A DNA stretch of 64,000 nt, from the NCBI GenBank assembly GCA_963822215.1, contig CAWGGX010000003.1, forward strand, positions 992,001 through 1,056,000, written 5' to 3'. Source of the stretch: Roseiarcus sp963822215. Its GTDB lineage: Bacteria > Pseudomonadota > Alphaproteobacteria > Rhizobiales > Beijerinckiaceae. Of the stretch, positions 55,231 through 62,519 are shown in pieces; the stretch's first letter is position 1; each line of letters starts with the position of its first letter. The notes below the pieces were generated by a model. That model saw nothing but the letters and a program-made list of their open reading frames with translations, did not search any database and was not told where the DNA came from. The position numbers and the translations under genes are program-made.

Positions 55231-55629
55231 ATGACGAACGAGATTGTCGAGCTTGTCCGGCAGGAAGCCGCGGCGGCGGTGCGGCGCGCCGTTACGCCGA
55301 TGGCGTACGCTGCGATCGGAGCGATTTTTGCGCTTTTCGCCGTCGCCGGACTGTTTACTGCTCTCTTTTTCCGGCTCGCCCCCGACTATGGGCCGATCGG
55401 AGCCGCGCTGATCTGCGCAGCCGTGGCTTTGGTCCTTGCTGTCATTGCTGTTCTTCCGCTCCTCTTCAAACGGAAGAAAGCCGCTCGGCAGTCAACCGAT
55501 GGCTTGGTGCCGCAGTTCGTCGCCCTCATGGCCAAGTCCACGCCAACTCCCGGGCCGCGCCAATTGATTCTCTCAGCGGCAGTCATAGGGTTCGCGTTGC
55601 TGCTTTCGGCGCGAGGCGGCAAGAAGTGA
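55231..55629 (+). CDS. YqjE/holin-like membrane protein
   Basis: 132-aa protein with two strong central membrane segments (YAAIGAIFALFAVAGLFTALFF and GAALICAAVALVLAVIAVLPLLF) and a third near the C-terminus (LILSAAVIGFALLLS). The layout fits phage_holin_3_6/YqjE-type proteins, which are chromosomal and not phage-borne. It directly follows the DUF883-like gene, an association seen in other Proteobacteria. Function unknown. Confidence 0.72.
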   Translation: MTNEIVELVRQEAAAAVRRAVTPMAYAAIGAIFALFAVAGLFTALFFRLAPDYGPIGAALICAAVALVLAVIAVLPLLFKRKKAARQSTDGLVPQFVALMAKSTPTPGPRQLILSAAVIGFALLLSARGGKK

Positions 55630-55892
55630 GAGCCTGCATGACCGGGCTGGCGGCGAGTCGTTAGCGAGCAGGCAAAAGCGGTTCTTCGACCCCCTTTCAC
55701 AAGCAAACGAGTCGGAAAAATCACGCCGTGACTGCGCCCGCCGGGCGCCGTTTTGCACGAAGCAACGCGCCCTTGGCACGGGCGCGCCGTCGTCGATTTC
55801 CTCGTAACGAAGCCCAGGAGCCTCCAGCACGGGCAGCGTGAGCTGCTGAAAGCCCGGCAGCCTCGTCCCCGGCGTCCCGCCCCAGTCCGGCT
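55630..55892. other. convergent intergenic region
   Basis: About 260 bp between the holin-like gene and the end of mccB. A minus-strand frame runs through it but shows no recognisable motif. Confidence 0.4.
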
Positions 55893-57500
55893 CTACATGC
55901 GGAAGACGCCGAACCGCGTCGCCTCGGCCGGCGCATTTAGCGTCGCCGATAACGCCAGCGACAGGACGCGACGCGTCTCCTGCGGCGCCACGACGCCATC
56001 GTCCCAGAGTCGGGCCGTCGCATAGTACGGCGACCCCTCCAACTCGTACTTCGCACGGATCGGCGCCTTGAAGGTCTCCTCCTGCTCCCTCGTCCATTCC
56101 CGCCCCTCCGCCTCGATGGATTCCCGACGAAGCGTTGCAAGGACGCTCGCAGCTTGCTCCCCTCCCATCACGCTAATGCGCGCATTCGGCCACGTGAAAA
56201 GAAACCTCGGCCCGTAGGCTCGCCCCGCCATCCCGTAATTCCCTGCGCCGAAGGATCCGCCGACAATCAAGGTGATTTTCGGAACATTGGCGCATGCCAC
56301 GGCAGTGACAAGCTTTGCGCCGTCCTTTGCAATTCCCCCGGCTTCGTAACGCTGCCCGACCATGAAGCCCGAGATGTTCTGCAAAAAGAGCAGCGGAATC
56401 CCGCGCTGCGCGCAGAGTTCGATAAAGTGCGCGCCCTTGAGCGCGCTATCCGAGAACAGAACGCCATTGTTTGCGAGGATGCCGATCAGCACGCCGGAGA
56501 GCCGGGCAAAGCCGGCGACCAGCGTCACTCCGTACCTGGGCTTGAAGGCGTCGAACTCCGAGCCATCGACAAGCCTCGCGATGATCTCATGAGCATCGAC
56601 CTGCTTGCGCAGATCAAGCGGCGCGATCCGCAACAGATCGTCCGGCGGGTAGAGCGGTTCGACCGGCTTTATCCATTCGACCGCGCGTTTCGACGCGCGA
56701 TTGAGGTTTCCCACCATGCGCCGCGCCAGCGCCAGCGCGTGCGCGTCGTCGCGCGCCAGCGTATCGGCGACCCCCGAAACGCGGGTGTGCAGATCGCCGC
56801 CGCCGAGGTCCTCCGCGCTCACCGTCTCGCCGGTGGCGGCTTTCACCAGAGGCGGACCGCCGAGAAATATCGTCCCTTGCTTCTCGACGATGATCGTCTC
56901 GTCCGACATCGCCGGCACGTAGGCGCCGCCCGCCGTGCACGATCCCATGACGACCGCGATCTGCGAAATCCCAGACGCGGACATGCGGGCCTGATTGAAG
57001 AAGATGCGGCCGAAATGGTCGCGGTCCGGAAACACATCAGCCTGATGCGGCAAATTGGCGCCGCCCGAGTCCACGAGATAGACACAAGGCAAGTGGTTTT
57101 CGGCGGCAACCTCCTGCGCCCGCAGATGCTTTTTGACCGTCATCGGGTAATAGGCGCCGCCCTTGATCGTCGGGTCGTTGGCGATGATCATCGTTTCACG
57201 GCCATGGACGAGACCGATCCCGGCGATGAGCCCGGCGCCGTGGACATCGCCTTCGTACATGCCGAAGGCCGCAAGCGAGCCGATCTCGAGAAACGGCGAG
57301 CCTGGATCGACGAGGCGGGCGACGCGCTCGCGAGGAAGCAGTTTGCCCCGGCCCACGTGACGTTCGCGCGCCCTGGCCGACCCACCCTCCGCCGCGGCGC
57401 GACGGCGCGTCTGCAACTCGTCGATGAGGCTCCGCCAACCGGCGACATTCGCGTTGTCCTCTTCCGTCGCTGCGCCAAGTCCGCTTTTCAATCGTGTCAT
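55893..57500 (-). CDS. mccB: methylcrotonyl-CoA carboxylase-type beta subunit
   Basis: 535-aa carboxyltransferase subunit. The pattern GKLLPRERVARLVDPGSPFLEIG, YPMTVKKHLRAQEVAAENHLPCVYLVDSGGANLPHQADVFPDRDHFGRIFFNQARMSA and the C-terminal GVVAPQETRRVLSLALSATLNA is typical of the MCC/acyl-CoA carboxylase beta family. ATG 57500 is the conserved start. It is on the same strand as mccA but separated from it by about 3.3 kb holding four opposite-strand genes. Confidence 0.93.
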   Translation of the reverse strand: MTRLKSGLGAATEEDNANVAGWRSLIDELQTRRRAAAEGGSARARERHVGRGKLLPRERVARLVDPGSPFLEIGSLAAFGMYEGDVHGAGLIAGIGLVHGRETMIIANDPTIKGGAYYPMTVKKHLRAQEVAAENHLPCVYLVDSGGANLPHQADVFPDRDHFGRIFFNQARMSASGISQIAVVMGSCTAGGAYVPAMSDETIIVEKQGTIFLGGPPLVKAATGETVSAEDLGGGDLHTRVSGVADTLARDDAHALALARRMVGNLNRASKRAVEWIKPVEPLYPPDDLLRIAPLDLRKQVDAHEIIARLVDGSEFDAFKPRYGVTLVAGFARLSGVLIGILANNGVLFSDSALKGAHFIELCAQRGIPLLFLQNISGFMVGQRYEAGGIAKDGAKLVTAVACANVPKITLIVGGSFGAGNYGMAGRAYGPRFLFTWPNARISVMGGEQAASVLATLRRESIEAEGREWTREQEETFKAPIRAKYELEGSPYYATARLWDDGVVAPQETRRVLSLALSATLNAPAEATRFGVFRM

Positions 57501-57603
57501 TATGGCCCGCCTTTCCCGAACTCCCCTCTTAACCGACCAGACAAATCGTCGCGCCTCCGCGACGCATGCCCGGCAACCGCCGTTGCTCAAGCCGTCACGA
57601 GAC

Positions 57604-58257
57604 TCAAACGGCTTCGTACGCTTCGATCCGCCACGGCTCCGCCTCGCCGTCCGCGATCCAGGCCTTCCAGGCCGGAAGCGCCATCACCGCGTCCATGTAG
57701 GCGCGGGTCGCCGGCGCGACCGGGACCGCGTAGGCATGAAAGCGGTTCACGACCGGGGCGAACATCGCGTCGGCGGCGCTAAACCGGCCGAATAGGAACG
57801 GTCCCCCCTTGCCGTAAGTCTCGCGCGCGTGCGCCCACGCGGCCTCGATCCGCGCGATGTCGGCCCTGACCGCGTCGCTGAGCGCAATCGCCTTCGGCGC
57901 GCGGCGGAAGTTCGTTGGGCATGCCTGGCGCAGCGGCAGAAAGCCGGCGTGCATCTCGTTGGCGAGCGAACGGGCGTGGGCGCGCGCCGCCTTGGCCCGC
58001 GGCCAAATCGGCTTCTCCGGATAGAGCTCCGCCACGTATTGGATGATCGCGAGCGACTCCCAAACCGCGATCCGCCCGTCGTGGAGCGACGGACACTTCC
58101 CGGTCGGCGCGTATTTCAGCATCGCTTCGGAGGTCTGAGGCTGCCCCATCGGGATGACGATCTCCTCGAACGGGATCTTGAAATGGGCGAGCAGGATCCA
58201 GGGTCTGAGCGACCAGGACGAATAGGCCTTGTTGGCGAGGACGAGCTTGAGCGGCAT
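57604..58257 (-). CDS. glutathione S-transferase
   Basis: 217-aa GST. The thioredoxin-fold N-terminus begins KLVLANKAYSSWSLRPWILLAHFKI, with the Ser of SSWS in the catalytic position and TGKCPSLHDG/VWESLAIIQYVAELYP for glutathione binding, followed by the helical domain. It resembles zeta/theta-class bacterial GSTs. It starts 136 bp from ispDF, which is divergent. Confidence 0.9.
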   Translation of the reverse strand: MPLKLVLANKAYSSWSLRPWILLAHFKIPFEEIVIPMGQPQTSEAMLKYAPTGKCPSLHDGRIAVWESLAIIQYVAELYPEKPIWPRAKAARAHARSLANEMHAGFLPLRQACPTNFRRAPKAIALSDAVRADIARIEAAWAHARETYGKGGPFLFGRFSAADAMFAPVVNRFHAYAVPVAPATRAYMDAVMALPAWKAWIADGEAEPWRIEAYEAV

Positions 58258-58392
58258 TGGATAACCCCAGCTTTTCGAACCGCGTTTGATCGAGCCTGGC
58301 CGGAGGCGAGTCAAGCTGGGCTCATCCATGTCGGCATTGACGCAACCCGCGCGACGCTCCAAACAACGCTTCCCCTACCGGAGCCGAACCCC

Positions 58393-59580
58393 TTGTCTTC
58401 TCCGTCCGTCGCCCTTGTCGTCGTCGCGGCCGGCCGCGGCGTCCGACTCGGCGCCGAGCGGCCGAAGCAATATCGGCCCTGCGCCGGCTGGCCGCTGATC
58501 GCCCACACGCTCGAGGCGCTCCTCGCGGCCCGGGCTTTCTCCGCGACGACGGTCGTGATCCACCCCGACGACCGCGCGCTCTACGACGACGCGCTCGCGA
58601 GCCTGACGCCGGAGACGCGGGCCTCGCTCGGGCCGCCCTCGATCGGCGGCGCGAGCAGGCAAGAGAGCGTCCGGGCCGGGCTCGAGGCGCTTGTCGCGGC
58701 TGAGCCCGACCTCGTGCTCATTCACGACGCCGCCCGTCCCTTTCCTTCGCCCGATCTCATCGCTCGGGCGGTCGATGCGGCCGGGGCGCACGGCGCGGCG
58801 GCGCCCGGCCTGAAGCTGGCCGACACCGTCAAGCAGGTCGACGCGGAAGACCTGGTGCTCGCGACCCCGCCGCGCGCTGCGCTGAGGGCGGTGCAGACGC
58901 CGCAGGCGTTCCGCTTTCCCCTCATTCTCGACGCCCACCGGCGCGCGGCCGAGGCCAAAGTCGCCGACCTCACCGACGACGTCGCGGTCGCGGAATGGGC
59001 GGGCGCGCCGGCCCATGTCTTCGAGGGCGACCCGCAGAACTTCAAGGTGACGACGATGGCGGACCTCACCGCTGCGGAGACAAAGCTCATGGGCGGGGCG
59101 AGCGAAACCCGGGTCGGCCAGGGCTTCGACGTGCACGCCTTCGCGCCCGGCGACCACGTCTGGCTGTGCGGCGTGCGCCTGCCCCACACCCACGCTCTCA
59201 GCGGCCATTCGGACGCCGACGTCGCCCTGCACGCGCTCGCCGACGCGATCTACGGGGCGCTGGCCGACGGCGACATCGGCGCCCATTTCCCGCCCTCCGA
59301 CCCGCAGTGGAAGGGCGCGCCCTCGCATCTGTTCCTGGCCCATGCGGTCGAGCGCGTCCGCGCCCGCCGCGGCTTCGTCGTCTTCCTCGACGCGACGCTC
59401 ATCTGCGAGGCCCCCAAGGTCGGCCTGCATCGGCAGGCGATGCGCGACCGGGTCGCCGAGATCGCCGGGATCGAGGTCGGGCGGGTCGCGGTCAAGGCGA
59501 CCACGACCGAGCGGCTGGGGTTCACCGGCCGGGGCGAGGGAATCGCCTGCCTCGCCACGGCGACCCTGCGCCTGCCCTGA
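58393..59580 (+). CDS. ispDF: bifunctional IspD/IspF of the MEP pathway
   Basis: 395-aa fusion carrying two steps of isoprenoid synthesis. The N-terminal IspD part (VALVVVAAGRGVRLGAERPKQY, IHDAARPFP, TPQAFRF) makes CDP-methylerythritol; the C-terminal IspF part (RVGQGFDVHAF, LSGHSDADVALHALADAIYGALADGDIGAHFP, NKxSTTE-like KATTTERLGFTGRGEGIA) makes the cyclic diphosphate. The fusion is typical of alphaproteobacteria. TTG 58393 is the likely start; no in-frame ATG fits. Confidence 0.95.
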   Translation: MSSPSVALVVVAAGRGVRLGAERPKQYRPCAGWPLIAHTLEALLAARAFSATTVVIHPDDRALYDDALASLTPETRASLGPPSIGGASRQESVRAGLEALVAAEPDLVLIHDAARPFPSPDLIARAVDAAGAHGAAAPGLKLADTVKQVDAEDLVLATPPRAALRAVQTPQAFRFPLILDAHRRAAEAKVADLTDDVAVAEWAGAPAHVFEGDPQNFKVTTMADLTAAETKLMGGASETRVGQGFDVHAFAPGDHVWLCGVRLPHTHALSGHSDADVALHALADAIYGALADGDIGAHFPPSDPQWKGAPSHLFLAHAVERVRARRGFVVFLDATLICEAPKVGLHRQAMRDRVAEIAGIEVGRVAVKATTTERLGFTGRGEGIACLATATLRLP

Positions 59581-59876
59581 AGAAATGGAATTCCCTGCTA
59601 GCAGGGAATTTTTTAAGGCCTGTTCCGCGCGTTACGCCGAAAAGCGTCGCGCTTTCAACGCGCTACGGGCTTGCAATCCGCCAGTTGCAGGAGAGAGGCC
59701 CCACCAGAACAGGGAATTGGCGACGCACAGAACAGGGAATTTTCAGGGCCTTATCAGGCGGGAACAGGAGATTAACAGGGACCTTGAATCAGCGCCCTCG
59801 AAACCCCGCGGTCAGGTTGCATCGCGTCCTCGGGCGGCCGGGCGCGGCCGGTTTCGGCGAGGACGACATCCTGGCC
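59581..59876. repeat. intergenic region with AACAGGGAATT repeats
   Basis: Contains the palindrome TTCCCTGCTAGCAGGGAA at 59591-59608, extendable to 22 bp here, and GAACAGGGAA boxes at 59707-59716 and 59730-59739. It is the second locus of the repeat family seen at 21312-21492. No gene is supported. Confidence 0.75.
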
Positions 59877-60725
59877 TTACCCCGCCGACGCCTCCCGCAG
59901 GAGCCAGTCGCGCAGCGCGGCGACTTGGCGCCCGCGTAGCGCCTGGCGCGTCGCGACCAGACGGTAGGCGCCAAACGGCGTCCGCCCGAACGCCGGCAGT
60001 TCGACGAGGCGCCCGCTCGCGAGATAGGGCTCGACCAGCGGATGCGCGCCGGGCGCGAGCCCCAGGCCGGAAGCGGCGGCTTCGTACATCGCCTGAAGGC
60101 CGTCGAAGGTGAGGGACGGGCGCGCGCCGGGGATCCGGTCGGGCCAGAATCGCGGCTGGCCGGCAAGCTCGATCAGCGGGACCGAAGTCGCTCGTGGGTC
60201 CCCCGGCGCCGTTCGCCCGTCGACGAGCCCCGGCGCGCCGACGACCGTGATCTCGACCGGCAGCAGAATCTCCGCCCTCGCCTGCGGCGTCGGGACGGGA
60301 TCGAAAAAAATCCCGAGATCGGCGCCGCCGCCCAAAAAACCCTCGAGCGTCAGATCGGAGCGCAAGTCCAGATCCACGCCCTCGGGCAGGCGTTTGAGGC
60401 GTGGGGCGAGCCACAACCCAGCGAACGAACGCGAGGCGCGCAGGCGAACCGGCCTCCCCGCGTCGTCGGGCGAAACCAAGGCCGCCCTGAGTTGGTCGAG
60501 CGCCGGGCCCATGCGCGCCGCAAGCTCGCGCCCCGCGGCGGTGAGCGCGACGCCCCCTGCCCTCCGCTCGAACAGCACCGCGCCGGCGTGGCGTTCGAGC
60601 GCCTGGATGCGGCGGGTGACCGCGGGGGCGCTCAGACACAGGCGATCCGCGGCCGCCTTGAAGCTGCCGCGCTCGGCGGCGGCGAGAAACGCTTCGATGG
60701 TCGACAGCGACGGCGCTCTTTGCAT
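59877..60725 (-). CDS. LysR-family regulator
   Basis: 282-aa LTTR. The N-terminal wHTH (SLSTIEAFLAAAERGSFKAAADRLCLSAPAVTRRIQALE) is followed by a substrate-binding domain. The pattern is of the GcvA-like group. ATG 60725 is chosen; an ATG at 60740 would add five residues. It is not clearly linked to its neighbours, so its target is unknown. Confidence 0.92.
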   Translation of the reverse strand: MQRAPSLSTIEAFLAAAERGSFKAAADRLCLSAPAVTRRIQALERHAGAVLFERRAGGVALTAAGRELAARMGPALDQLRAALVSPDDAGRPVRLRASRSFAGLWLAPRLKRLPEGVDLDLRSDLTLEGFLGGGADLGIFFDPVPTPQARAEILLPVEITVVGAPGLVDGRTAPGDPRATSVPLIELAGQPRFWPDRIPGARPSLTFDGLQAMYEAAASGLGLAPGAHPLVEPYLASGRLVELPAFGRTPFGAYRLVATRQALRGRQVAALRDWLLREASAG

Positions 60726-61247
60726 CAGGCGCTCCGACAAGACGGCGGTCCGGACGTCCAGGTCAAAATCTCACCGATGATTCCCATATCGGTGGACCGG
60801 TGTCGACGTGGAGCTGCCGTAGCGAGTCGCGGAACTGAACGGCTCATCTAAGCGAGGAAGCGGACCTACCGCGAAGGTGCGGGTTCCGTCCGGGAGCCCG
60901 CATTCGCCACAGCCCCACCGAACGGACGCCGCGGGCAAAGAGCGACCCTTGACTGAACGGCGGGAACGGTGCGGATTGCGCACGTTCAATGCCGAGCCTG
61001 TGGGCGCAGAGTCCGCCCTAAGGAGACGCTGTTTACGCGGATGCGACAGTGAGGATAGCGGCGTACTGCACATCATTTCCCCGGATCCATGCTCGCACCG
61101 ACCGAGCGGGCGACGTCATGGTCTCGACGCAATCCAATCGGCGACACCTGCTCACATTGGGCCGCTCCTTCGTCCTTGCCGAAGTCGTCATTTAGTGAGC
61201 GAACACCTTCATGTCGTGCGCCTTCTGTTGGGCTTTGCCAGAATGAA
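60726..61247. other. intergenic region
   Basis: About 520 bp with no recognisable gene, tRNA or repeat. Confidence 0.4.
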
Positions 61248-61513
61248 CCGTGCCTATCCGGTTAACGCCCACAGCCCCTAGATGTAGGATGCGTCCACGT
61301 GCAGAGCGATCTGGCCGCAATATGGCCAGACAAAGCCGACAGGCCAACGCGCGCGATCAAGATAGGCAGCATATGCCGCGTCATACGGAAAAAGCTCATG
61401 AAACTCTGGGACTGACTGGGGAAACCCAGATCGTCGCTCTGGCGGATTTCCATGGCCGGTTTGATAACCATCACCAGCCCTGGTGGGTGTGGGCGTTAAC
61501 CGGACAGGCACGG
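61248..61513 (-). mobile_element. MITE-like relic of an IS1595-family element
   Basis: A 266-bp element bounded by 26-bp inverted repeats (61248-61273 and 61488-61513) differing at one base. The minus strand between them keeps GFPQSVPEFHELFP and a decayed zinc-ribbon start (FVWPYCG, expected FVCPHCG) of an IS1595-type transposase, followed by a stop. The rest of the transposase is missing, so it is a non-autonomous deletion derivative. I saw no clear target duplication. Confidence 0.72.
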
Positions 61514-61751
61514 GGAGAACCACCTTCTCCCGGGAGATATCTCTGATGTTATCGTTATAACATGGGAACTTGGGCGCTTCGAGCGAAGCGGAAATGACGC
61601 TAAGCTCAGTTTTTACTCTAGAGCAATCGTACCGCCCAATAAAACACAAACCAATCAACCGGCAAAAATATATAACTTCTACGTTGGTCCGAAACGCGAT
61701 TCGGAGAAGAAATATAGTGCAAGTTTATACCGACCTATAAATGGCACAGCC
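61514..61751. other. AT-rich leader of the unknown operon
   Basis: About 240 bp with a clear drop in GC. TATAAA at 61736-61741 lies 10 bp before the start codon at 61752, but no matching -35 or ribosome-binding site is evident; a leaderless transcript is possible. Confidence 0.4.
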
Positions 61752-62519
61752 ATGGCCACTGATACGAATGACGTTGTCGAAGACATTATGCTAGCGATCG
61801 TTCTGATGTTGCCGGATCTCGCCGACAATTACAGGCTTGAACTCAAATGCCCGCCGGTCGACACAGTCGAGGATCTCTTGAACCGCCGTGAGCCGCTCGA
61901 TCCTGTCGATCCGTCCGTTACGGCAACGGCGCTGTCGGCTTTGGCGCTCGAACTGATCGGTTCCGACCACGGCAGGGCATGGGTGCTGGACGATTCCGAG
62001 AATCCAACTGGAGGCGATACGAGGAGGGAAATCACGAGAGACGAGTTGCAGAAATTGTTCATGCAGAAATGCACGGAGTCTTCGGTGGACGGTTCCAAGA
62101 AGGCCGACAGCCAGCCGCCCAGTGTGAGATACGAGGTCGATGAATGCATAGGCATCTGCCAGGACAGCGCATCTCCAGCAGCGGACAGGCTTCCAATCGT
62201 CGTACACATTTCCGATGAGGCCATGTTCTACAGTCTGACAAAAGCGAGTATTTATCAGGACTTGCACCCGCCGAAAGTCAACGCGATCGTTCAGCCCAAG
62301 ATTCCACGTGAGAACGCACGGCGCCTGACAAAGTGGACCATTTCCAACGTGTGCGTGGACCGGGCCAAGCTCGTGCCGAATATCCGTCTCTTGACACGAT
62401 TTCTGGCACTCAGCGTGTTTAAGGAGGTCGATGGAAGTGGACCGGCGCCGTCAGGAAAACCGCCGGTCGACGGAGCGGAATGGCAATGCAAAGTTTCCGC
62501 GGGGGCGCAGTCGCAATGA
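61752..62519 (+). CDS. hypothetical protein, first gene of unknown operon
   Basis: 255-aa protein I do not recognise. It has no signal peptide, one hydrophobic patch near the N-terminus (IMLAIVLMLPDLA), and then alternating acidic and basic stretches with two Cys (VDECIGIC). GC content and codon use are lower than in the surrounding genes. It overlaps the next gene by ATGA, so both are translated together. A function cannot be given; the operon may be horizontally acquired. Confidence 0.75.
   Translation: MATDTNDVVEDIMLAIVLMLPDLADNYRLELKCPPVDTVEDLLNRREPLDPVDPSVTATALSALALELIGSDHGRAWVLDDSENPTGGDTRREITRDELQKLFMQKCTESSVDGSKKADSQPPSVRYEVDECIGICQDSASPAADRLPIVVHISDEAMFYSLTKASIYQDLHPPKVNAIVQPKIPRENARRLTKWTISNVCVDRAKLVPNIRLLTRFLALSVFKEVDGSGPAPSGKPPVDGAEWQCKVSAGAQSQ

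Noticed and set aside
55231..55629. Holin-like gene as sign of a prophage
   Set aside because: No integrase, capsid, tail or lysin genes are nearby; the protein fits chromosomal YqjE-type membrane proteins.
60875..60905. Hairpin-like ggttccgtccgggagcc as an RNA gene
   Set aside because: Too short and imperfect, with no T-run or conserved RNA pattern.
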